A program made the position numbers and the translations under genes. Below the pieces are notes generated by a model. The model worked only from the letters and a program-made list of their open reading frames with translations, was not told the origin of the DNA and did no database searches. A stretch of DNA of 64,000 nt from Luteimonas saliphila (GTDB lineage Bacteria > Pseudomonadota > Gammaproteobacteria > Xanthomonadales > Xanthomonadaceae), in contig NZ_JAETWA010000045.1 in NCBI RefSeq assembly GCF_016774335.1, forward strand, positions 248,001 through 312,000. Reading direction: 5' to 3'. Positions 35,703 through 44,195 of the stretch are shown in pieces. The first letter of the stretch is position 1; every line of letters begins with the position of its first letter.

Positions 35703-36362
35703 ATGGCGGAATCCGCATCGCTGGAGAGCTTCCTCGACAAGTGGCGCGCGCGCTGGCCGGAGTGGGGCGTGCTGCTGGTCTTCGTGCCGCGCGGGCAGCG
35801 GGTGGCGGCGGCAGCCTGGTATTGCCTGCTGCAGGAGCTTGCGGATGCGGCCTGGGGCGGCGGCGATCCCACGCCGGGCCTCGCCAAGCTCGCCTGGTGG
35901 CAGGAGGAACTGCGCGGCTGGGCGCGCGGCGCGCGTCGTCATCCACTGGGCGATGCCCTGCAGAAGCAGCAGGCGCCGTGGGAGGCCCTGGGACGGGCGC
36001 TGACGGTGCTGCCGGCAACGCGCTCGCCGGAATCCGCCGAAGGGGATGTCGACGCGTTGCGCGCGTTCGCCGTCCAGTTGCTGGCGTGCGAGGCGGCGAT
36101 GTTCGGAGGGCGCGGGCCGGACGACCACGTGGTCGTGGATGTAGTCGCGGGGCTGCGCGCCGAGCGGTCGCTGGTGCAGGGCGATCCCGGGATGGCCACG
36201 GGCCTGCGCCCCGGGTTGCGGCCTTGCGCACCGTCCCGGCCACGGCGTCTGCAGCAGGTGGTGGTGCGGGAGCGCCTGCGCCTGATGGAAGGGGGCGGTC
36301 CCAGTGCGCGTCCGGCGTCCTTGCGCATGCTGTTGGCGGGCTGGCGCGCCGCCCGCGGCTGA
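35703..36362 (+). CDS. squalene/phytoene synthase-like family protein
   Basis: 219 residues. The pattern of helices and LLQELADAAWGGGDPTPGLAKLAWWQEELRGWARGARRHPLG resembles the SQS/PSY superfamily fragment proteins found after gph in this family. The Asp-rich motifs needed for prenyl transfer are not clearly present, so catalysis is doubtful. The ATG at 35703 follows gph by 14 bases. Function unknown; ubiquinone-related context is suggestive only. Confidence 0.65.
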   Translation: MAESASLESFLDKWRARWPEWGVLLVFVPRGQRVAAAAWYCLLQELADAAWGGGDPTPGLAKLAWWQEELRGWARGARRHPLGDALQKQQAPWEALGRALTVLPATRSPESAEGDVDALRAFAVQLLACEAAMFGGRGPDDHVVVDVVAGLRAERSLVQGDPGMATGLRPGLRPCAPSRPRRLQQVVVRERLRLMEGGGPSARPASLRMLLAGWRAARG

Positions 36363-36435
36363 GGCAACGCTGCGTTGCGTGGGCGATCCGCAGGGAGCCG
36401 GTAAACTAGGCGCCTCCTTCCCCGAACGGTATCCC

Positions 36436-37359
36436 GTGACCCAGACCCCAGCCCACAGCCTGCCCGACGTCGCCGGCGATGCCGCCAGCGCCGCGCGCGC
36501 GCTCGACTGGGTTGGGATGGACCGGATCGCGCTACCGCTGCGGATCGCAGTGGCCGACGGTGCGGCGCCGCTGCTGGCCCCCGCCTCGGTCGACGTGGCC
36601 GTCGACCTGCGCGATCCCGATGCCCGTGGTATCCACATGTCGCGCCTGTACCTGCGGCTGCAGGACGCGCTCAGCGCGGAGCCGGCGGGTCACGCCGCCC
36701 TGCGGCGCGTGCTGCAGGACTGCATCGATTCGCAGCAGGGCCTGTCCACGCGCGCCCGGATTGCCATCCGCTACGGGCACCTGCTGCGGCGCCCGGCGCT
36801 GGCCAGCGACCACAGCGGCTGGAAGAACTACCCGGTGGAGGTGCGAGCGGAGCTGGCCGATGGACATTTCGCGCTGGACCTGGCGTTCTCCGTGGAGTAT
36901 TCGAGCACCTGTCCCGCGTCCGCCGCGTTGTCGCGGCAGATGAACGCGCAGCGCTTCGCCGCGGACTTCTCCGCCGCCACGCCGCTGTCCACGGGGGTGG
37001 TGCGCGACTGGCTGGCCTCGCCGCGCGGCCTGGCCGCGACCCCGCACGCGCAGCGCAGCCGCGCCGACGTCAGCGTGCGCCTGCGTCCCGCCTTCGACCA
37101 GTTGCCGCTGGCCGAGCTGGTGGACGCGATCGAGGCCGCGCTCGGCACCCCGGTGCAGACCGCGGTCAAGCGCGAGGACGAGCAGGCCTTCGCCGCGCTC
37201 AACGCCGCCAACCTGATGTTCTGCGAGGACGCCGCGCGGCGGGTGGCGGCGGCACTGGCCGGGGACGCGCGGATCGAGCGCTTCGATGCCACCGTGTCCC
37301 ATTTCGAGAGCCTGCACGCGCACGACGCGGTCGCAAGGGTGAGTTCCTCCCCACGCTGA
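36436..37359 (+). CDS. folE2: GTP cyclohydrolase FolE2
   Basis: 307 residues from GTG 36436. Type IB GTP cyclohydrolase (COG1469), which makes dihydroneopterin triphosphate for folate and queuosine without a strict zinc need. LPDVAGD, RGIHMSRLYLRLQDAL, the catalytic Cys in EYSSTCPASAALSRQ and the end RFDATVSHFESLHAHDAVA are family signatures. Many folE2 genes are zinc-regulated, but no clear Zur box was found upstream. The next gene is a diguanylate cyclase and unrelated. Confidence 0.93.
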   Translation: MTQTPAHSLPDVAGDAASAARALDWVGMDRIALPLRIAVADGAAPLLAPASVDVAVDLRDPDARGIHMSRLYLRLQDALSAEPAGHAALRRVLQDCIDSQQGLSTRARIAIRYGHLLRRPALASDHSGWKNYPVEVRAELADGHFALDLAFSVEYSSTCPASAALSRQMNAQRFAADFSAATPLSTGVVRDWLASPRGLAATPHAQRSRADVSVRLRPAFDQLPLAELVDAIEAALGTPVQTAVKREDEQAFAALNAANLMFCEDAARRVAAALAGDARIERFDATVSHFESLHAHDAVARVSSSPR

Positions 37360-37412
37360 AAGGTGACGGGGGCACGATCCCCGCGTGATCCCGATCGGCT
37401 ACGATCGCGCCC

Positions 37413-39092
37413 ATGGGGGATCCGTGGCGCCCGAGGTGGCGGCGCAGTCTTGGACTGTGCTTCCTGCTGCTTTGGTCGACTGCCTTGGGGGCGGTCGAGC
37501 TGACCGTGCGCGAGTTGCGCGACGACCCTCCCGCCGCCGAGGTACTGGGCGGGCAGCATGATGCGAATCTGCAGCCGCCCCGGGAGCGGGCGACGATCCA
37601 GCAGACCGCGCGCGAGACGCAGTGGTGGCGGATCGATGCCGCCGCCCCGGTCGCGGCCGACACCTCACCGAAGCTGGTGCTGCGCTCGCCGTTCCTGTAT
37701 CGGGTCGAGGCCTGGGTGCCCGGCGCCGATGCGCCGACGCGGCACGCGCTGTACGGCGCACATGCCGACGACCGCTACTCCGCCCGTGCCCTGGTGGTCG
37801 ATCTGCCGGCGGGGATCCCGGCCGGCGACCCGGTCTGGCTGCGGATCGAGCACCGCTCGACCATGCTCACGGCGGTCTCGGTGGAAACGCTCGACGACGT
37901 CCATCGCCAGGACCTCGGCCACGTCGCATGGCGCTCCCTCGTGCTCACCAGCCTGGCGGTGCTGGTGATCCTGGCGCTGGCGTTCTGGGGCGGTACCGGC
38001 GAACGCAGCTATGGTTACTTCGGCGCGATGCTGCTGTGCGCGGTCGGCTACCTGGCGGCGATCGGAGGCGACCTGCGCTGGCTGCCCTGGGCCGACATGG
38101 TGTTCGGCACCAGCGCGCAGACGAACCGCCTGTTCGGCTGCACCGGCATCGTGTTCAGCAACCTGTTCCAGCGCAGTTACCTCGACCTGCCGCGCAAGCT
38201 GCCGTGGTTGGACCGGTTGCTGGGCGTGGGCACCGCGGTGGCGGCGGTTTCGGCCGTCTGCACGCTGTTCGGCGACTGGCCGGTGTTTTCGATGGCGGGC
38301 AACTTCGCACTGCTGTATTCGGCGGTGGTCCTGGTGGTGGCGAGTGGCGTGCTGTCGATCGGAGGCGATCGGGTGGCCCGCGTGGTGCTGGCGTCCTGGA
38401 TCTGGTTGTGCGCCTTCTCGTTCATGGCCGCGGCGCAGATGCTGGGCCTGTGGTCCGGGCCGGCGTGGCTGGGGCAGGGTCTGGCGGGCAGCTTCGTGAT
38501 CGCCAGCCTGCTGCTGGCCATCGGTCTGCTCGACAAGCTGCTGCAGTTGCGCCGCGACCGGGACCACGCCAACCGCCAGGCGGTGATCGATCCGGTCACC
38601 AAGGCGATGAACCGGCAGGGCATCGAGGAGCGGCTGTACCGCGAGGTGGAGGATGCACGCGAACAGGGCGCGCCGCTGTCGATCGCCTTCATCGACGTCG
38701 ACCGGTTCAAGGAGATCAACGACCGCCACGGCCACAGCGTCGGCGACCAGTGCCTGCGCATCGTGTCCTGGCGGCTGCGCAACCAGTTGCGCCGCAACGA
38801 GGCCATCGGCCGCTACGGCGGCGACGAGTTCCTGGTCGTGCTGCCGGGCCGGCGCCAGGACGAGGCGCTGTCGATCGCCGAGCGCATGCGCATCTCGGTG
38901 AACTGCCGCCCGCTGTCGATGGCGGAGCTGGAACTCCTCGCCACGCTCAGCATCGGCGTGGCGGAACTCGAACCGGGCGAATCGATGGCCAGCCTGTTCG
39001 AGCGCGCCGATGCCGCGCTGTATGCCAGCAAGTCGGCGGGACGCGACCGCGCCAGCGCGGCGGCCCCGCAGGAAGGATTGTGGACCGTCTGA
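37413..39092 (+). CDS. 7TM-DISM-type membrane diguanylate cyclase
   Basis: 559 residues. Signal peptide (to about 28), a periplasmic beta-rich DISM-like sensor domain (30-165), seven transmembrane helices (about 175-390), then a GGDEF domain with intact YGGDEFLVVLPG near residue 470 and DVDRFKEINDRHGHSVGD. It is expected to make c-di-GMP in response to a periplasmic ligand. The GGDEF domain lacks an obvious RxxD inhibitory site (RNQL precedes). The FimX-like c-di-GMP receptor is 7 kb away; a link is speculative. Confidence 0.88.
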   Translation: MGDPWRPRWRRSLGLCFLLLWSTALGAVELTVRELRDDPPAAEVLGGQHDANLQPPRERATIQQTARETQWWRIDAAAPVAADTSPKLVLRSPFLYRVEAWVPGADAPTRHALYGAHADDRYSARALVVDLPAGIPAGDPVWLRIEHRSTMLTAVSVETLDDVHRQDLGHVAWRSLVLTSLAVLVILALAFWGGTGERSYGYFGAMLLCAVGYLAAIGGDLRWLPWADMVFGTSAQTNRLFGCTGIVFSNLFQRSYLDLPRKLPWLDRLLGVGTAVAAVSAVCTLFGDWPVFSMAGNFALLYSAVVLVVASGVLSIGGDRVARVVLASWIWLCAFSFMAAAQMLGLWSGPAWLGQGLAGSFVIASLLLAIGLLDKLLQLRRDRDHANRQAVIDPVTKAMNRQGIEERLYREVEDAREQGAPLSIAFIDVDRFKEINDRHGHSVGDQCLRIVSWRLRNQLRRNEAIGRYGGDEFLVVLPGRRQDEALSIAERMRISVNCRPLSMAELELLATLSIGVAELEPGESMASLFERADAALYASKSAGRDRASAAAPQEGLWTV

Positions 39093-39107
39093 ACCGAGGA
39101 GAGCGAA

Positions 39108-40049
39108 ATGGACACCAACACCACGCCCGACGCGCCACCGCTGCCGCTGGCGGACCTGCAGACCGGCGACATCCTGCTGATGCTCGGCGAAGGTCCGCTG
39201 TCGGAGCTGATCGCCTGGGCCAGCGACGGCGCCTACAGCCATGCGGCGGTGGTCGCGGACGGCGGCGACCTGATCGAGGCGGCGGCCTCCGGCGTGAGGC
39301 GCTATCCGCTGGCGCAGCGGATCGCCGACCAGGCGAACTACCATTTCATCGACGCCTACCGCATGCTCGGAGACGGCGGCGGTCCGCTCGAACCTGCCGA
39401 CCTCGCCGACATCCTGGCCAAGGCCGAGTCGCTGCTCGGGATCCCGTACCCGATCGACCAGTTGGCGCTGCTCGGCGCGATCATGGCGGTGCGCGGCAAA
39501 TGGCCGGTGCACCCGTGGGCGCGGCTGCTGGTGCGCGTGGCCCTTGACCACGCGCTGCCGGACTCCACCGGGGGCATGGTCTGCAGCGAGGTGGTGTATC
39601 GCGCCTATGCCGAATGCGCGGCGACCCCGCCCGGGCGACTGGCACCGGAGATCGTGGTCGGCGCGCGCGGCACGGCGCCCTTTCCCGACATCGACTGGAA
39701 GGCGCTGTTCGACGAGATCTGGCCGCTGCTCCGGCCCGGCGGGCGGCAGTCGCTGCAGGCGCCGCGCAACCAGCTCAACGCGATGAAGAGCGTCGACCTT
39801 GCAGGGCTGGGCGAGGCGGACGGATCGCTGCGCCCGGTCTCGGACGACGAACTGGAGCTGGCACGGCAGGCGGTGCTGGCGCAGTCGGCGCACGTGGTGG
39901 CGAACGAGGGCGCGGATGCATTGCTGCGCACCGGCGCCGGGCCGGTGGACCCGAAGCCGAACCCGCGGCTGGTATCGCCCGAGGATCTGGCGGACTCGCC
40001 GAGCGTCGCCCGGCTGGGCCGCCTGATGCAGCGAGCATCCGCCGCTTGA
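39108..40049 (+). CDS. YiiX-like permuted NlpC/P60 papain-fold hydrolase
   Basis: 313 residues. The His is in the N-terminal GDILLMLGEG...AYSHAAVVADGG segment and the Cys in MVCSEVVYRAY, the circularly permuted order of YiiX/YebB and LRAT-like enzymes. Residues 1-190 form the domain; the Ala-rich helical C-terminal third is of unknown role. There is no signal peptide, so it is probably cytoplasmic. It lies 15 bases after the diguanylate cyclase and probably shares its transcript. The substrate (amide or thioester of a lipid or peptide) is unknown. Confidence 0.8.
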   Translation: MDTNTTPDAPPLPLADLQTGDILLMLGEGPLSELIAWASDGAYSHAAVVADGGDLIEAAASGVRRYPLAQRIADQANYHFIDAYRMLGDGGGPLEPADLADILAKAESLLGIPYPIDQLALLGAIMAVRGKWPVHPWARLLVRVALDHALPDSTGGMVCSEVVYRAYAECAATPPGRLAPEIVVGARGTAPFPDIDWKALFDEIWPLLRPGGRQSLQAPRNQLNAMKSVDLAGLGEADGSLRPVSDDELELARQAVLAQSAHVVANEGADALLRTGAGPVDPKPNPRLVSPEDLADSPSVARLGRLMQRASAA

Positions 40050-40124
40050 GCACCTCCGCCGATCCGCGCCGTCGACTCCAGTCCTGCGATATGGCTGAAC
40101 GCGTCGCCACGCGCGACACAAGCA

Positions 40125-40451
40125 CGTAGCCCGGGTAAGCGAAGCGCACCCGGGATGGGACGGCAGGCGTGCCGGGAACGGCGCAGGCGCCCCGGATGCG
40201 GCCTTCGGCCTTATCCGGGCTACGGCCGCCACACCACGTAGCCCGGGTAAGCGCAGCGCACCCGGGTGGGAGGATGCGGGCGCACCGCGAATCTGCGCAG
40301 GCGCCCCGGATGCGGCCTTCGGCCTTATCCGGGCTACGGCCGCCACACCGCGTAGCCCGGGTAAGCGAAGCGCACCCGGGATGGGGCGGCTGGCGCGCCG
40401 GGAGCCTGCGCGGCGCCCCGGATGCGGCCTTCGGCCTTATCCGGGCTACGG
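40125..40451. repeat. three-copy tandem palindromic repeat, ~112 bp units
   Basis: Units start at 40125, 40237 and 40351. Each begins CGTAGCCCGGGTAAGCGAAG, carries a variable GC-rich middle and ends GGCCTTATCCGGGCTACGG, so each unit is itself an inverted repeat. The last copy supplies the TAG stop of the M23 peptidase gene (40446-40448). This array fills the gap between the converging genes at 40050-40445; nothing else is seen there. Confidence 0.9.
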
Positions 40452-41390
40452 CGTGCGTTCAAGCACCAACTGGGGATCGATGCGCACGTCGAACCAGCTC
40501 ATGCCCCAATGCAGATGCGGCCCCGTCGACCGCCCGGTCGAGCCCACGGCCGCGATCACCTGGCCCTGTTCCACCCGATCGCCGACCTTCACGTCGATCC
40601 GCGACAGATGCAGGAAGTTGCTGCTGATGCCATGGCCGTGGTCGACCAGCAGGGTGCCGCCGGTCAGGTACAGGTCCTTGTCGGCGAAGGTCACGACGCC
40701 CGCGGCGGGCGCGAGCACCGGCGTGCCGCTGGCGGCCGCGATGTCCATGCCCGAATGCGGCGCACCGGGCTTGCCGTTGTAGACGCGGGCGCGACCGAAA
40801 CGGCCGCTGATGCGTCCCTCGACCGGGCGCACGAAGGCCTGGGTGAAATCGGCGCGGGCATCGTCGCGGACGCGCGCAGCTGCGACCCGCGCCTGCTCGC
40901 GGCGGATGCGTTCGGCGATGGCCGGCGGCGGGTCGACGGTTTTCGCCGGTACCCCGTTCACGCGTTGCAACGGCCAGTCGCGCGCGGCTACCGCGATGCC
41001 CGCCTCCTCGCGGCTGCCATCGGGGCGTACCACCGACACGACCAGCGGACCGACCGCATCGCGACCCACGCCGAACACCACGGTGCCGTAGCCGGTGGTG
41101 CGCAGCGTGCGTCCGGCGTGGGTCACGGTGCTGCCCGGCGGCACCTTGCCCAGGACCATCGCACCCTGCTGCACGCTGGCGGGAAACACCAGCCGGTCGT
41201 CCGACGTGGCGGGCGCCGCCGCCTTGTCGTCGGCGACAGCCGGCGACGGCAAGACCGCAGCGGACAGCGCGAACAGCGTCGGCACGAGCGCGAAGCCGGC
41301 GCGATGCCACCACCTTCCCTGGTCCGCCAGCTTCCCGTGCAACGCGATCGCCACCCGACCGCCCGCCGGCGGTCGCGGACGCCACGTCAT
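40446..41390 (-). CDS. M23 family (LytM-type) peptidoglycan endopeptidase
   Basis: 314 residues from ATG 41390. N-terminal signal anchor (FALVPTLFALSAAVLPSPAVA, about 32-52), a beta domain (60-150), a helical linker, then the LytM domain with zinc ligands in HSGMDIAA and HLHWG and flanking RFGRARVYNG and VDHGHGISSNFLHL. It should cleave peptide cross-links in the periplasm or activate amidases. The ATG overlaps the pyrC stop (ATGA), so it is coupled to it. Its stop codon lies within a tandem repeat. Confidence 0.9.
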   Translation of the reverse strand: MTWRPRPPAGGRVAIALHGKLADQGRWWHRAGFALVPTLFALSAAVLPSPAVADDKAAAPATSDDRLVFPASVQQGAMVLGKVPPGSTVTHAGRTLRTTGYGTVVFGVGRDAVGPLVVSVVRPDGSREEAGIAVAARDWPLQRVNGVPAKTVDPPPAIAERIRREQARVAAARVRDDARADFTQAFVRPVEGRISGRFGRARVYNGKPGAPHSGMDIAAASGTPVLAPAAGVVTFADKDLYLTGGTLLVDHGHGISSNFLHLSRIDVKVGDRVEQGQVIAAVGSTGRSTGPHLHWGMSWFDVRIDPQLVLERTP

Positions 41391-42733
41391 CGGGCGAACT
41401 CCAGGCGCCGCCCGCGCGCCGGTCCGACCAGCGAGCTGCCGTCCCAGGCAAGCTCGCCGTTCACCCAGGTCGAGGCGATCCGCGAGCGGAAGCGCGTGCC
41501 TTCGAACGGCGACCAGCCGCACTTCGACAGGACGTCCTCGCGGCGGACCGTGAACGGGGTGTCGTCCACCAGCACCAGGTCGGCGAAACAGCCTTCGCGC
41601 AGGTAACCGCGCTCGTGCACGTCGAACAGTTGCGCCGGCGCGTGGGCGAACTTCTGCACCAACTGCGCCGTGGAGAAGTGGCCCTCGTGCACGCACTCCA
41701 GCGCCGCGACCAGCGCGAACTGCACCAGCGGCAGGCCGCTGGGCGCGCGCACGTAGGGATTGTGCTTCTCTTCCCAGGTGTGCGGCGCGTGGTCGGTGGC
41801 GAGCACGTCGATCACGTCGTCGGCCAGCGCCTGCAGCAGCGCTGCGCGGTCGGAGGCGTCCTTGATCGCCGGATTGCACTTGATCTGGTGGCCAAGGCGC
41901 GCATAGTCGGCGCGGTCGAAGCGCAGGAAGTGGATGCAGGTCTCGGCGGTGATCCGCTTGCGGCTGCCGTCGGCGCGGATCATCGGCCCGCGCTCGAACA
42001 GCGCCAGCTCGTCCGCGGTGGAGATGTGTAGCACGTGCAGGCGGGTGTCGTGGCGGCGCGCCAGCTCCAGCGCCAGGCGCGTGGACTTGATGCAGGCCTC
42101 GCGCGAGCGGATGTCGGGGTGGCACTGCGCCGGGATGTCGTCGCCGTACTTCGCCCGGTACTCGGCGAGGATCGCATCGATCGTCGGCGTGTCCTCGCAG
42201 TGGGTGATGATCGGCACCGGGGTGTCGCGGAAGATGGCGTCCAGTGTCTCCGGGTCGTCGACCAGCATGTTGCCGGTGGACGCGCCCATGAACACCTTCA
42301 GGCCGGGCGTGGCCTTCGGGTCGATGCCGCGCACGTCCTCGAGATTGTCGTTGCTGGCGCCGAAGTAGAAGCCGTAGTTGGCGCGGGCGCGACCCGCGGC
42401 CCGTGCGTACTTGTCCTCCAGCGCGGCGTTGTTCAGCGTCGGCGGGCTGGTATTGGGCATGTCCATGAAGCTGGTCAGGCCGCCGGCGACCGCGGCGGCC
42501 GACTCGCTGCCGATGTCGGCCTTGTATTCCATGCCAGGCTCGCGGAAGTGCACCTGGTCGTCGATCATGCCGGGCAACAGGCGGCGGCCGCCGGCATCGA
42601 CCACCGTCTCGCCCGTCCGGGCCGCCAGCCCGCTGCCGATGGCGGCGATGCGGTCGCCTTCGATGCGCAGGTCGCCGTCGAACTCGCGGCCCTCGTTCAC
42701 CAGGCGGGCATTGACGATCAGGGTGTCGGCCAT
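41387..42733 (-). CDS. pyrC: dihydroorotase (type with DxQxH metal motif)
   Basis: 448 residues. Converts carbamoyl aspartate to dihydroorotate in pyrimidine synthesis. The N-terminal metal motif reads MIDDQVHFREPGM: the first His of the usual HxH is Gln60, while His62 remains. Other metal-site segments, GLKVFMGASTGN (carboxylated Lys), PIITHCED, LHVLHIST and LATDHAPHTWEEK, are intact. A subgroup of class I dihydroorotases has this DxQxH form. The next gene overlaps its stop codon and yidD ends just before its ATG. Confidence 0.9.
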   Translation of the reverse strand: MADTLIVNARLVNEGREFDGDLRIEGDRIAAIGSGLAARTGETVVDAGGRRLLPGMIDDQVHFREPGMEYKADIGSESAAAVAGGLTSFMDMPNTSPPTLNNAALEDKYARAAGRARANYGFYFGASNDNLEDVRGIDPKATPGLKVFMGASTGNMLVDDPETLDAIFRDTPVPIITHCEDTPTIDAILAEYRAKYGDDIPAQCHPDIRSREACIKSTRLALELARRHDTRLHVLHISTADELALFERGPMIRADGSRKRITAETCIHFLRFDRADYARLGHQIKCNPAIKDASDRAALLQALADDVIDVLATDHAPHTWEEKHNPYVRAPSGLPLVQFALVAALECVHEGHFSTAQLVQKFAHAPAQLFDVHERGYLREGCFADLVLVDDTPFTVRREDVLSKCGWSPFEGTRFRSRIASTWVNGELAWDGSSLVGPARGRRLEFAR

Positions 42734-42967
42734 TCAGCGGGTTCCGTCGGTCTTGGGGGGCACCGGATCCAGGCCGCCCGGGTGGAGGGGGTGGCAGCGA
42801 CCGAGCCGGCGCAGCGCCAGCCAGCCGCCGCGGAGCGCACCGAAGCGACCGATCGCCTCCATCGCGTATTCGGAGCAACTGGGCACGAACCGGCAGCGCG
42901 GGCCCAGCAACGGGCTGATGAAGCGCTTGTAGCCCCGCAGCAGGGCGATGAGGAATCGGTCGATCAC
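42734..42967 (-). CDS. yidD: membrane protein insertion efficiency factor YidD
   Basis: 77 residues from GTG 42967; there is no ATG nearby. The core [20 protein letters not shown] then [12 protein letters not shown] and the end [17 protein letters not shown] are unmistakable. YidD assists YidC-dependent membrane insertion and is usually between rnpA and yidC, so its place here before pyrC is a less common context. Its stop codon is directly adjacent to the pyrC ATG. Confidence 0.92.
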   Translation of the reverse strand: MIDRFLIALLRGYKRFISPLLGPRCRFVPSCSEYAMEAIGRFGALRGGWLALRRLGRCHPLHPGGLDPVPPKTDGTR

Positions 42968-43064
42968 GGCTTCGGTCGGGTTCGGCGCGGTTGCCGCTGC
43001 CGCCGGGGCAGGGTATAACAGCCCGCTTTTCCCGTCCAAGGGAAACCAAGAGGAATTGCAGCAA

Positions 43065-44012
43065 GTGGTCGTCAAGAAGTCTGCGAAGAAAACCGCCAAG
43101 CCCGCGAAAGCGGCCAAGCCTGCCGCCCGCAAGGCGGCCAAGTCCGCCGCCAAGGCGGTGAAGAAGGCGCCTGCGAAGAAGGCCGCCGCCAAGCCGGTCG
43201 CCGCGCGCAAGGCGCCGGCGAAGAAGACGCCGGTCGCGAAGAAGGCGGCCAAGGCGCCGGCGAAGAAGGTCGCCGCCGCCAGGCCTGCTGCGGCGCCTGC
43301 GAAGAAGGCCGCCAAGCCGGTGGCGAAGAAGGCTGCGGCGCACGCCACCAAGACGGCGCCCGCCAAGTCCGCGCCCGCACCGAACAAGGCGCCGGCCCCG
43401 GTGAAGGCGGCGTCCGCACCTCCCGCCGCCAAGAAGGCGAAGGACGCCACGCCCGCCAAGGCGCCGCCGTCGCCCGCGCCCAGGCCGGCCACCCCGCGTG
43501 TGCAGGGCAAGGTCGCCGTCGCGGTGACCACCAAGTCCTCGACGCCGGCGGTGAAGCCGAAGTTCAAGGTCGTTCCCTACGAGACCGACCCCGAGTCGGG
43601 CCGCCCGATCCTGCCCGCGGGCTACAGGCCGGCCGCGGACGAGGAGTACATGAACCCGCTTCAGCTCGAGTACTTCCGGCAGAAGCTGCTCGCACGCCGC
43701 GAGGAACTGGTCGACGAGTCGCGGCAGACCATCGAGAACCTCAAGGACGAAGTGCGCGACGTCGGCGACGAGGCCGAGCGCGCCAGCCGCGAGACCGAGA
43801 ACGCGCTGGAGCTGCGCACCCGCGACCGCTACCGCAAGCTGATCAACAAGATCGAGAGCATCATCCGTCGCGTCGACGAGGGCGACTACGGCTACTGCGT
43901 CGACACCGGCGAGGAAATCGGACTCGACCGGCTCGAAGCCAGGCCGCAGGCCGAACGCACCATCGATGCCCAGGAACGCTGGGAGCACATGCAGAAGCAG
44001 ATGGGCGATTGA
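43065..44012 (+). CDS. dksA: DksA family RNA polymerase regulator with PAKKA-rich N-terminus
   Basis: 315 residues from GTG 43065, with AGAGGA upstream. Residues 1-170 are low-complexity Lys/Ala/Pro repeats like histone H1 tails. Residues ~185-315 are DksA: coiled coil with the tip motif DVGDEAERA that reaches the polymerase active site, then [18 protein letters not shown]. coli DksA has four zinc Cys; here only one (in GYCVDTG) remains, so it should not bind zinc in the normal way. Upstream TTG 43056 is too near the ribosome site. A strong terminator follows. Confidence 0.9.
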   Translation: MVVKKSAKKTAKPAKAAKPAARKAAKSAAKAVKKAPAKKAAAKPVAARKAPAKKTPVAKKAAKAPAKKVAAARPAAAPAKKAAKPVAKKAAAHATKTAPAKSAPAPNKAPAPVKAASAPPAAKKAKDATPAKAPPSPAPRPATPRVQGKVAVAVTTKSSTPAVKPKFKVVPYETDPESGRPILPAGYRPAADEEYMNPLQLEYFRQKLLARREELVDESRQTIENLKDEVRDVGDEAERASRETENALELRTRDRYRKLINKIESIIRRVDEGDYGYCVDTGEEIGLDRLEARPQAERTIDAQERWEHMQKQMGD

Positions 44013-44034
44013 GCGGCCCGTGCATCTTCGATCC

Positions 44035-44062
44035 AGAGAACCCCGCTTCGGCGGGGTTTTTC
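44035..44062 (+). terminator. dksA terminator
   Basis: AACCCCGC, TTCG tetraloop, GCGGGGTT followed by TTTCTCT; the flanks AGAG and CTCT can extend the stem. It lies 22 bases after dksA. Confidence 0.93.
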
Positions 44063-44195
44063 TCTTCCCGGGGCCGGAGGCCGGCGAAATGCACCGGGTC
44101 TGCCTGGCCGCCAGGCGGAAGTCCGCCTCGACGCGGGCGGCTTCCCATGCGTGGACATTGTCGGCGGGCTGACGCAGGACGCCCGCCCAGGCGGG

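Noticed and set aside
36363-36435. A Zur box before folE2
   Set aside because: folE2 genes are often zinc-regulated, but no AT-rich palindrome of the Zur type is present in this interval.
40125-40451. Possible CRISPR array
   Set aside because: Units are about 112 bases, internally palindromic and mostly identical; no short repeat with unique 30-40 base spacers and no cas genes.
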